Origin: Didymella arachidicola
Taxonomy: Eukaryota; Ascomycota; Dothideomycetes; Pleosporales; Didymellaceae
Assembly: GCA_016630955.3 (NCBI GenBank)
Contig: CM049985.1
Span: 2,356,001-2,420,000, forward strand
DNA: 64,000 nt
Direction of reading: 5' to 3'
In this document: in pieces, positions 54,893 through 64,000 of the stretch
Numbering within the stretch: the stretch's first letter is position 1
Layout of the letters: every line of letters starts with the position of its first letter
Notes under the pieces: generated by a model
What the model was told of the DNA's origin: nothing
What the model saw: only the letters and a program-made list of their open reading frames with translations
Databases searched by the model: none
Position numbers and translations under genes: made by a program

Positions 54893-56089
54893 TCAAGTTG
54901 CTATGCAGTAGCCATAGTCGGCCCAAAGGTTGGTGCAGTCATCGTTGAGCTGAGTGTTGAGAGCGCGAAGGGTGGCAAGGTCGACAGGAGCAGAAGCGCA
55001 TGTATCGCCAGACTGAGGAGTGTAGTATTTAGTGCAGCCAGTTGCGGCTCCGTCGATGATGAGGTCGGGCTTAGCAGCAGTGATAGCCGGGGTTTCAGCA
55101 AACACGCCAGGAGTAGGTGTAGGGGTTGGTGTGGAAGTTAGTCTGGTAGAAGTAGGTTGCTCAGAAGCTGCAGTGGTTGTTGATGCTGGCTTAGCCGCAG
55201 TGGTGGTCGTGGGTGCTGACTCAGCTGGGGTGTCTTCGGAATTGGTGCTGGCAACAGTGCCTTGAGCACTTGACAGGGAGCCAATGGTTTTGCTATCGCA
55301 AGTGCTCCAGTTAAAAGGTTTCGTGAGACGGTTGGCGATGTCAGACGCATAGCATGGAGTAGGTCCAATTCCGAGGTTGTTGTCAGTGATTCTGCCAGCA
55401 TTGTACAAGCGAGCAGCCTTGTACCACTTGCTGTCATCAGTGGTGCCAGCATCTGTCACGCACTGAGTCAGAGTTGTTTCCAGTCCATCTCCGTTGGTGC
55501 CATCGTGGATCATCTGGCGGATCTCACTTGAGGAGCACGGGCTGATCGGATTTCCGCCTGGGTTGCAAGACCCAGTGCCCTGAGCGCTCTGCATGAGACC
55601 TGGGTTGGCGTGACTCCAGAAAGTGGTAGGAGCTCGTACACAGCCCTTAGACTCTTGCATGACAATAGCAAGAATGAACTCCTGTACACAGTGAGCATGT
55701 GCTGATTTTCTGTGGCGATTTGCCTACCTTAGGGATGCCGGACGACTCGGACTCGCCAATGATGCTATCCTTGATGGCCTGTGTCTCTGCATCGCTATTA
55801 TTGTCACCCCAGCCTTCGACCTGGCAAGAGTTCTGGATCGTGTCAAGGTTGGCTTTCCTACATTTTGTCAGCGTGCTGTGACCATGTGCGAAGGTTGAAC
55901 CTACCAGGCTTTGTCCCAGCTCAGCCATTGAGATCGAGAGGGCCAGCCAACAGATGTTGAGCCGTCTCCACCAAACATAATGTACGTGTCTCGTGCAAGG
56001 ATGGCGCGAGCAGCTGCGTTGTGAATTGGCGCGGCGAAGGAAAGTGCAAAGGTGCTGCAGACGGCAACCAATGAGGTGGTGGTGATCAT
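54893..56089 (-). CDS. Secreted lysozyme-like protein with C-terminal LysM domain
   Basis: Three exons (56089-55905, 55857-55728, 55681-54893) give 367 residues. A signal peptide covers about 1-20. The catalytic-like domain (about 65-245) has FILAIVMQESKGCVR (Glu115 in the position of a lysozyme/transglycosylase general acid) followed by NPGLMQSAQG, the order seen in SLT/goose-type lysozyme folds, and several cysteines. A Thr/Pro/Ser linker (about 255-300) leads to one LysM module at about 321-367 (CTKYYTPQSGDTC, LRALNTQLNDDCTNLWADYGYC). LysM binds GlcNAc polymers such as chitin or peptidoglycan. The combination suggests a secreted bacterial-wall- or chitin-targeted enzyme; the activity is inference. 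Confidence 0.85.
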
Positions 56090-57599
56090 GACTGCAGTTG
56101 CTTCGGAAGTAAAGGCCGTAGAAGGAAAGTTCAAGAGCGAGTGTGCAACTGGTGTAAAGAGGTAATGAAAGTGGCGGCGGAGGAGCTTGCCTCACGCGAA
56201 TGCAGTGAAAACAGAAGAGAGCGTTCGACGATATGGAGTGAGTGTCACGGACAGTCGTACCTTTTATGTTGACATCAGAGTAGCGTGGGGCTCTTGCTGG
56301 GCGGCGTTTGCGCCTGCTGTTTCGTAGGAGCGTACCTGGCAGATGTGCAGATGTGGATCTGTGGAGAGCCGCCCAATCTAGAATCCCTGCCATTGTAAAG
56401 TGTCAACCTGCTTCTGTGCCTGGCACTTACCCGACTTAGTAGACGTGCGTCGGTGAAACAGCGTTGCACCATCATGGGAACCACCACAAAGAAGGTGGCG
56501 TAGATCACACATGCACACCTCTCTGTGTTCGAGCCCAGCCTAGATGAGCATCGCTGCTTTCGAATACCTGGGGCTTGGTGCAAGTGTTCGCTGCTTGTAT
56601 CACGGTCGTTGTGGTGTTTTTACTCTCTTCCCTACTATCGATACCGTTCGGGTCGTGAAGCCGGCACGGCTGCGTGCAGGTATATTAGGCCTGTGAATCC
56701 GAGAGGCTGCATGCAGGAACCGAGACCTGAAGAACTAGGCTCGTAGATCCAACGGTTGTTTCCTGCCAGTAGGCATTGCGCAAGGCGCTGTAGTCTGCAG
56801 TCAACCGCATGGAGTACATCATGAAGGTGCTTCCCCGGGAGGATGCGGAGCAGTAGCTTCAACGACGACTCGGGAGCGCGCGTCTGGATTACGAGAAGTG
56901 CTGCTTTTGTCGCTCGTTGCCCGGAGAAAATCCTCAAAAGGAAAGAATGGGGCATTCGGCACTTGTTCAGACGGGCGTCACGCCCGGCGCAAGCAGCAGG
57001 TCGAGGCGATTTCCTGTGTGGGCGCTGAGACTTCGTGCGGCACAGTCGAAGCCCACAGCTGAGCGCGTACCTGTCATTTCGAGAACGAACAGAGGCGCTT
57101 GACTAGACAGGGATGTCGAGCATCTCAAAGCAATTTTCCGGCACTTATTTGCGAAACAGGTAGGAGGCTATGTTGTTCAAAGGCGGCGTCTCCGCAAGGG
57201 CAGAGTGAAGTCAAAGGGCGAGGACTAGATGCGCAAACTGAGACTTGCGCAGCACGCGTACCAATGCCTCAACGCCACTGTTTGTCTGAGTCCTTGTTTT
57301 TGCTGTTTCGCAAGCAATTATGCTTGAAGGGCAGGATGGATGATATGAGCAATCGTTGCGCAGCAGCATACGGCACTGCACGCGAGATTTACCAATGAGC
57401 TAGGTGGTACACGCATGCCGCACGTACAGCATGTCGGGTGGCGCAGAGTACCGGATGTCGTGATCAAGCAACTCGTATATAATTGTAACGTATCGAAGAT
57501 TGCAAGAGATGGGGGAAATGCGGGGTCGATGGTGTGAGGTTTGCAGAAGTGCAACGGAGAGGTTGTATGGTACTACATTCCGTCATAATTTACCTGCTA
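56090..57599. other. Intergenic, 1.5 kb
   Basis: Upstream region of the lysozyme-like gene and 3' side of the Nudix gene. Short frames only; no gene recognised. Confidence 0.6.
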
Positions 57600-58248
57600 T
57601 CACCTCCCATTCAACGCGTCTTTCAGCTCAGGATACGTTCTCCAGAGGTTCACTAGTGGTAGAAACATTTGCTTCTTGATCTCCCTCCCGTTCTTTTCGG
57701 CTTCGGCCTGCTCACTGGCCCACGCCCACATTTGACTCCAAGGTATCCACTCCCACTTCGCGCATTTGTGCGGCTCCATTGCCTGCGTTTTGTCAGTTCA
57801 ATATCCACCGATACCTTTGTTTGCGTGTCCTCGAGGTCTGCAATTGTTTCCGATCGAGACTCAGGGCGCTGACCTACCTGAGCAATCTTGTTCTCGCCCG
57901 TGATTTCTGCAGTCACGAAGATGGTCACGTAGTGCTTGCCTTCTCCGAAAACATCATTTGTGGCTGTCAGGAACTTGATGTTTCCTATCTCGAGGCCCGT
58001 CTCTTCTAGACTCTCTCTTGCTGCAGTTTCGGCAAAGGACTCGCCGTACTCAAGATGACCCCCGGGGCACTGCATGGTGCCTGGACGCGGTCAGTGTTTG
58101 CTTCATCATCTCTTTGGTTCCATGAAATCGAAGCGAGGACCGACATACCAGCACCATGGCTCCCTGCTCTTTCGCCCATGATGATATTGCCTTTCCCATC
58201 GTGAATGACGACCCCGACGCCAATCTTCGGTCTCTCTGCTTCTGACAT
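57600..58248 (-). CDS. Nudix hydrolase (NUDT15/MutT-like)
   Basis: Three exons (58248-58149, 58080-57878, 57782-57600) give 161 residues. The Nudix box reads GHLEYGESFAETAARESLEE followed by TG, matching GX5EX7REUXEEXGU except for Ser at the first hydrophobic position. The N-terminus (PKIGVGVVIHDGKGNIIMGERAGSHGAG) and the C-terminal EPHKCAKWEWIPW block are those of the NUDT15 group, which hydrolyses oxidised or non-canonical nucleoside triphosphates. Cytosolic, no targeting signal. It could act in nucleotide-pool sanitation. Confidence 0.93.
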
Positions 58249-58650
58249 GATTCGCAGGTAGCAGATCGCGTGCTGGACTCAGAAACCAGAGTTGTGGGCT
58301 TATGCTGACCTTGTGAGTGTGGATGGCCAAAAGTATGAGATATGTTAGTTACACTAGCAGGTGGGGCAGTGCAGCTGGACATTGCCTCATTAGGAATCAA
58401 AGCTGGCGGTGGCGCAGTTCTCAACACAGAAACACTTTTGATTACTATGAATGCCTTGTAGCCTGATAGGCAGACTTATAGTCGTTCATCAATTTAATGC
58501 CTGTCAAATATTGTAAGGAAAACTGAGGCCGTGATGTGCAGGGCTTTCAAATGATGCCTCTCGAGGTCAGAAACCGATCGCGAGAATATTTCGCCTTATG
58601 AACCCTTGAAGGTGAAGGAGGTGACTTCGCTCACGCCTTGAAGGCCAGTA
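58249..58650. other. Short intergenic region
   Basis: 402 bp between two minus-strand genes; no gene recognised. Confidence 0.6.
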
Positions 58651-60323
58651 TCAGAAGCCGGTATGGGGCTCCTTCAAGTAAGCCTCAGGCTCACGCTTCT
58701 GCAAACCAACAAGCATGTTGTAGAAGCCTGCGTTCCAGTCAATGCACTCGAGGTACTCCCACCAGAGACGCAAACCGCGTGGGTCATCGGCATCAGCCTG
58801 AATCTGTTAGCTGATGCGGAAGTCATACAGTGACCTGACTTACTGCGTCGAAGGCGTTGAGAATAGACTCAGGCTTAATCATGGAGATTTTCATACTGGC
58901 CTCACGTTCCCAGTCAACGAGCTCTTGGATGTAGTGCTTGATGTCGCTCGCAACCTGCTTGTTGTGCGCCTCCTCGTCGACAGTACCGATGCTGGCATCG
59001 TCACTGGTAGGGCGAGGGTTCACGCCCTCGTATTCGGGTCTAGGGAAGAGGTGCTTCTTGAGTTCTTCGGTGACCCAGGGCTCACGGTCCAGGGCAGTCA
59101 GCTCCTTGGCGATGTACGCCCTGACGTGCGCAGGTACCCGAGTCTTCATGGTGTCGAAGTCGAGCTTGTCCGACCAACGAGTTTGGGAGTAGTTACCGAA
59201 GTACGCATAGCGGCCCGAACCTAGCTGGACGAACATTGGGACATCCGTATAAGAGTTAGTGCCCTCCGGGAGGTTATCGAACTCATCCTCGGGAGACTTG
59301 TTGAAGAAAGCGGTCAACTTGGCGCCATGCTGTCCTGGAGCCTTCGGTAAGAATGGTTCGTGAGCTGGATCGATCATGTAGTAGGTACGGTTTCTCAGGA
59401 CCTGAGCTGCGCTGTTCGAGTGAGTAATGTACATCAGGCCCGGGGACCACAGAATGCCGCCGAGATGATTATTCAAGAAGTCAATGTGAAACGTCGTCAT
59501 CGTTTCTTGGGCTGGCATCTTTGCTCGGATGCTGGCAGGCAGTGCCTCGAGAGTAGTCAGGTAGTGTGGCATCCAGTCGTCAAGACCTGTGGCATCGATA
59601 CCCTCGAGCGGAGTATCATCTTGGAGAGTTGTTGTAGGAGAAGGTGGAGGGCTAAGAGTTGCTGCTGGGACAGGCGGCTGACGGGTAATCGTGTCGACTG
59701 GTCCATCTGTGGCGAGAGGTGCATGCTTGTGCTTTATAGTGTCACGTGTGAGCTTTGGAGCCCTACGAGCCAGGTCAATACGCTCGACATTCACGACAGA
59801 CTTGCTTGACTTACGCATTGCTATCAGCGCCACCGAGTTGCTTGCCACGAAGATGGGGCGGCAGCGACCTCTTAGTGCCATCACTCGCAACGCTTGCAGC
59901 TCTGACGAGTGAAGGTACACTGCCGTTAGCTTTTGGAGTGCTGCCACTGTTCGCCTTCTGATCGTCAGCATCACCGTTCACATACCCACGGACTTCGCAG
60001 CTAAGCTGCTCAAGTTCTTGCTTGAAGTGCCGGGCACGCTGTCGAGACTTGGCAAGATCGATGCCGTTTGGAGAGCCGGCATGCATAAATGCAGCATCTC
60101 GCGTCACCCCGCCGAAGGAGCTGTAGAGATCATGGTACAAGTCTTTGACATTATCGACCTCGCCGCGCAGATCTCCATGTGCGATCTCCAGGTTGAGAAG
60201 TCTGGCTTCAAGGTACGGAGAGGAAGGAGAGCTCACCTGCCGGGGTGTGCTGTTGCCCTGGCCGTCTGCGGCTCTGCCGTTGGGACTGAAGTTGATGGCG
60301 CCAGGATTGAAGTTGCGCGGCAT
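58651..60323 (-). CDS. Uncharacterised fungal protein, possibly DUF6697-type
   Basis: Three exons (60323-59815, 59762-58844, 58803-58651) give 526 residues; the first intron is easily missed because exon 2 is also open upstream in another frame. The N-terminal 170 residues are polar, with a helical coiled-coil-like stretch (EARLLNLEIAHGDLRGEVDNVKDLYHDL). A Pro/Thr-rich linker precedes a folded-looking C-terminal domain: PMFVQLGSGRYAYFGNYSQT, SDKLDFDTM and, after intron 2, GLRLWWEYLECIDWNAGFYN. The layout (promoter-proximal coiled coil, C-terminal domain with aromatic YFG/Y motifs) reminds me of the fungal DUF6697 family, but I am not certain. No signal peptide or membrane helix. Confidence 0.82.
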
Positions 60324-61790
60324 CACGGTGATGGTAGAAGCTTCTGATCGCTTACCAAAGGTTTCTGAAGCCTCGAGACGAGTGTGTGATAGAGGATGAG
60401 GTGCGAGAGCGCAAGTTTCTGAACAAGGACGTAAGTAGAAGAATCAACGGCCGGTGGAATGGAGATACATACCTGCCTCGACTAGCTGCCTGGAGCAAGG
60501 TCGAGAGGGTAGAGGTGAGAGAAGCCACCGTCGTTCGATTAACAGTGCGGGAGATATGGGCTGCCGATTGTGAGATGGCACTTGGGCTTGGTACTTGTGT
60601 TATTTTCGGCCGTACAGTCAAGTCTTTTAGATGATGGGGATTGTAGAAGGTCTGGTCCGACGACTGAAGCGTGATTTTATATAGGCTAGACAATAGCAGG
60701 CATGCTGCTACCGTAGCCCCTACGGTGAGCGCGCGCTGTTGGATCGAGGGAAGTAAGAGAGCATGAAGGCACCTAGTGAGACCAGACCGCTATATTGATA
60801 TCATACTTGATGCATGTAGAGCTTTCGAGAGCAACTTATCTATACCTTCGGTGAGGGGTCATTTTCGCATCTTGACCCGTACTATGTGTCATTGCTGTTC
60901 TTGCCTGCAAGAACACACGTTGCTATCATGAACAGTCCGCTCTGCACGACATGATACCTTGGTCTCTCCGTTCTCAGGTACAGAGGTTCTGCGGGAGGTT
61001 AGATCGGTCATGACGAGATCATAGGCTCAGATACCACGGCGGGGACTCGGCTGGTCGAATGCACCAGAACGCGAACTTTGGGAGTAGCGCCGAAGCATCT
61101 TTACCTCGTCCCCACCCAAGATAGCTCCTATCGATTCATTGCATCTGGATAATGAGGTTTCTCTCTCGTGTTATTTCTTTCCTTTCCTATCAATCACTTC
61201 CATTGTGTCGAGTCTGCGTCGATCAATATCTTCTCGTACTCGACCTTAAGCTTTTAACGTTTTCCAGCGTTGACTGCTCGGTCAGCACCTCGGATGGAGT
61301 TCTTCGTCACGCGTCGTCTTCCAGTGTAGTGGCTCTAGTGGTTGCACTCGTCGTGCTGACACGTTTGAGGGGGTCGCCAAGACGGGCGGATCGGTGACCT
61401 CAACGCGCACGCGACAATGTGCTCCCATGAGGTCGGCAGCACACAAACATGCGGCGAAAATGCTCACAACGCATCTTTGACGATGTCTGAGGTGTTCTCA
61501 GACGCGTTTGAGGTGTCATGGGTGTTGACTGCAGGGCAAAGCGGATCAATACGGTTCCTGGCATTAGGCGCGCGATTTCGGCAAGCGCGACTGAACCCTG
61601 AGAAACGTCATTTCACAGTCCGTGCCCGCTCCTGCATTATTCGTTTTGCGAGCCTCTCCTCACCACCGCGGCTGATCACGATAAGCGTACGTGCACCGAG
61701 ATTGCTCACGGCTTGCGACGCCTTCCACCCCATCTATGAGCTTTCCAACCCACTCGAAACAGTCCAATTACTCGCTCTCTTGTCTCCACG
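60324..61790. other. Divergent intergenic region, 1.5 kb
   Basis: Promoter region between the uncharacterised gene and the SAP30-like gene. A 113-codon minus-strand frame (60352-60693) directly upstream of the former ends in a possible donor (GGTAAGCG) and could be leader sequence; it has no domain. Confidence 0.5.
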
Positions 61791-62421
61791 ATGCCGCCGA
61801 AGCGCAATACCGAGGATGTCCAGACACTCAAGGAGAAACTCCACAACACAAACGCTCGCGGACGTCGCACGGGTGGCACACATCCAACGAACGGCAGCAG
61901 CCTGAAAGAGGTCGATAATGCGTCTACGAACAGTGGCCAGACGTCGAGCGACCTCGACACCTCGAATGTCAGTCACCGCCTCACTATCGTCTAGCTGTCA
62001 TACCTCACACCACGCTACTACAATGCGCACCAAACGCTGACATCCGTCTCTCCATTAGATGAAATGGACTTCTCAAGAGCCTGCCGTCCTTCAGGGCTAC
62101 CGACGAGCCTACCGCCTCGACACACCCTCGACCTTCAAGAACCCGCTCAGCCACGTCGTCCTAAGTCAGGGCATAGGGCGCATGTCTCCTACCATGGCGC
62201 GCGCCAAATCGAAACGAAGAGTACAAAAAGATCAGCTTGCAATGGCTGTGCGGAAGAACTTCAATGCTCTTGGTGTCAGCGAGAGCGACGTCATCGTCGA
62301 CTGGCTGTACAAGACGAAACACCAAGGTGCGCAAACCACACCGATCTGCCTGCAGGGCGATGCTAACACGCCGGTGATAGACAAAGAGTTCCGCGTACGA
62401 TTCACGCCGCAACGGAAGTGA
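61791..62421 (+). CDS. SAP30-like subunit of a Sin3-histone deacetylase complex
   Basis: Two exons (61791-61967 and 62059-62421) give 179 residues. The N-terminal 60 residues are polar and probably disordered. The C-terminal domain reads LQGYRRAYRLDTPSTFKNPL, SQGIGRMSPTMARAKSKRRV and KDQLAMAVRKNFNALGVSES, then DVIVDWLYKTKHQ, the pattern of the SAP30 Sin3-binding domain (helices binding the Sin3 PAH3 domain). The role would be bridging Sin3-HDAC to other factors in gene repression. A GTCAGT donor at 61968 is non-optimal but phase 0 on both sides. Assignment rests on motif memory. Confidence 0.8.
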
Positions 62422-63117
62422 GCAAACTAAAGCCCGCACCACGCACACATGCACACACCTTCGCTTCACACTCGAACCCTTTCACGTCGATACCCTGTCC
62501 TGGTGTAACAGCCAGAGACCACTAGATATAATGAGCATGAGCATTTTGGGAGGCGTTTGGGATATACGCACACCCTCGGTTGGGTGATGCATGCTACGGA
62601 TAGAGCTCATCCTGCTCTGGCAACAAGACTTGGATATGTCAATGACGACTACACATACAATACAGCATGACGGCTTGCTGATGATACTAGCTACGGCAGA
62701 TTATGTTATAATGGCTATTCGGTACCTGAAGACCTGTCTCATTGTTCCCAGAACTCGGGATGCTTACCGAGAGCTTTTTGCTTGCTGTGCCACTTGAGCC
62801 TCGACATGCGCCAGCAACCACTTTTGATCTCATAAACATATCTTCATGCGGCATGCGACTGACAGCAAACATCCACTCTGCACCCTCAAATCGAGAAATT
62901 GATCACAGCACTGCTGCGCTGCGAAGTCGCAGCTCTCGAAGGTGCTGGAATACGCGCCCGCTGGTTGCCGAGGGCCAATGCGCTGCGCGTCATTGGTCGC
63001 AGAGACTCGACCGCTCAAAAAGTTCAACCACCCCATCGACATCGAGGTCGTCTACTTGGCAACCGGATAGTGTGCCACCATAACATTCATTTCGAGCGCT
63101 TCTTTCCATTGTACAGC
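62422..63117. other. Intergenic, 0.7 kb
   Basis: 3' end of the SAP30-like gene and upstream region of MDJ1. Short frames only. Confidence 0.6.
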
Positions 63118-64000
63118 ATGAGTTTTGTCGCCCCAATGCCGCTGAAGGCGGTTGCGCCTGCGCGCATAGTCTCGGCCTCTCGACAGTGCCAGCGGAGGAA
63201 CATGTCAAATGCAAGAGTGCAGATGACGAGGCCGACCGTTACTGCGCAGATACAGACACAAAATGCGCCCTCCATACGAGTACGTTGGACTTGACTGCTC
63301 CTGCTCCTGGACGCTGTACTGACCAGACTTCTAGTTCTTCCACGCATCACCCGCCGCACACGCAATGGCCGATCCTTATAAGGCTTTGGGGGTTAGCAAA
63401 GATGCTGCAGCCGGCGACATCAAAAAGGCTTACTACGGCCTTGCGAAGAAGTACCATCCTGATACCAACAAAGATCCCGGCGCGAAGGAGAAGTTCGCCG
63501 CCGCACAGTCCGCCTACGAGATTCTGTCTGATAAAGAGAAGAAGGCGCAATACGATTCCTACGGCGCATCTGCATTCGATCAGAACGGAGGCTTCAATCC
63601 TGGAGCCGCTGGCGGAGGAGGCAACCCCTTTGGAGGAGGCTTTGGAGGCTTTGGTGGGTTCGGCGGCGCACAAGGTGGATTTGGTGGCCAAGGCGGTTTC
63701 CAGGACATCAACTTCGAAGACTTGTTCGGCGCTTTTGCAGGAGGGCGAAGGCCGCGAGGTGGCGGCGGCAGGAGGAACCCCTTCCAGGAGGAGATTATGG
63801 TTGGCGATAACATTGAAGTACAAACGAACATCTCATTCCTCGACGCGGCGAAGGGTGTCAAGAAAGATATCTCCATCACACCACTGGTCGAGTGTGGGAC
63901 TTGCAAAGGCAGTGGCATGAAGGCTGGGGCTAAGAAGGCGGAGTGCAAGGGCTGCGGCGGTACCGGACAACGAGTCACAAGCATGGGCGGCTTTCACATG
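63118..64000 (+). CDS. MDJ1: Mitochondrial DnaJ (Mdj1-type), 5' part
   Basis: Exon 1 (63118-63279) encodes an Arg/Ala-rich, acid-poor mitochondrial presequence. A 55-nt intron with GTACGT donor leads to exon 2 at 63335, which stays open to the window edge (276 residues seen). The J domain (DPYKALGVSKDAAAGDIKKA) has HPD in the KKYHPDTNKD loop. A Gly/Phe-rich region follows, then the start of the Cys-rich zinc domain (CGTCKGSG and CKGCGGTG, two of the four expected CXXCXGXG repeats). It would be the type I J-protein co-chaperone of mitochondrial Hsp70. The C-terminal peptide-binding domain lies beyond 64000. Confidence 0.95.

Noticed and set aside
58823..59974. Separate 383-codon protein starting at 59974
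   Set aside because: Its first 70 codons lie in another frame of the upstream exon and in an intron; the spliced model from 60323 is better.

Overview
This window is nuclear DNA from a filamentous ascomycete (Pezizomycotina). The evidence is the many short GT-AG introns of about 45-75 nt, the secreted plant-cell-wall hydrolases and cutinase, the fungal rhodopsin-domain and KRE9/KNH1 families, and two Fot1/pogo-type DNA transposons. The gene repertoire would fit a plant-associated Dothideomycete, but that placement is inference. I assembled exon structures by hand by matching reading phase with splice signals. About 22 host protein genes, one broken gene and two intact transposons can be supported. 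I found no tRNA, rRNA or CRISPR array.

Layout. 0-7.4 kb: an intact transposon (1060-2893) sits 108 bp upstream of a secreted GH43 arabinanase gene, followed by a cytochrome P450. 8.3-18.0 kb: a cutinase, then housekeeping genes: the GPI-anchor ethanolamine-phosphate transferase MCD4, Rab GDI (both secretory pathway), mitochondrial ribosomal protein uL29m, and a divergent bZIP factor whose start codon is unresolved. 20.1-23.3 kb: a rhodopsin-domain membrane protein and an unrecognised fungal protein. 24.7-26.7 kb: a Ulp1-like peptidase gene that has lost its catalytic cysteine and carries frame breaks. 28.1-31.3 kb: a small polytopic protein resembling Pyr4-type terpene cyclases, followed by a second intact transposon with perfect 44-bp inverted repeats. 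31.8-43.4 kb: choline-transporter-like PNS1, mannitol-1-phosphate dehydrogenase, a CBM35-GH26 mannanase, a prolidase, a KRE9-like wall protein and a PHO80-type cyclin. 45.6-51.7 kb: an intronless GH89 alpha-N-acetylglucosaminidase, a BTB protein and a PAP2-type phosphotransferase. 54.9-64.0 kb: a secreted lysozyme-like/LysM protein, a Nudix hydrolase, an uncharacterised multi-exon gene, a SAP30-like subunit, and the 5' part of the mitochondrial DnaJ MDJ1, cut by the window edge.

Themes. Secreted carbohydrate-active and cuticle enzymes (arabinanase, cutinase, mannanase, GH89, lysozyme/LysM) lie among housekeeping genes and not in one cluster. No biosynthetic core enzyme (PKS, NRPS, prenyltransferase) accompanies the P450 or the Pyr4-like gene, so no metabolite cluster can be claimed. 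The most unusual items are the cysteine-less Ulp1-like gene with an acidic tail, the lysozyme-LysM fusion, the orphan Pyr4-like protein, and the two transposons whose terminal repeats share the same internal tandem-motif architecture.
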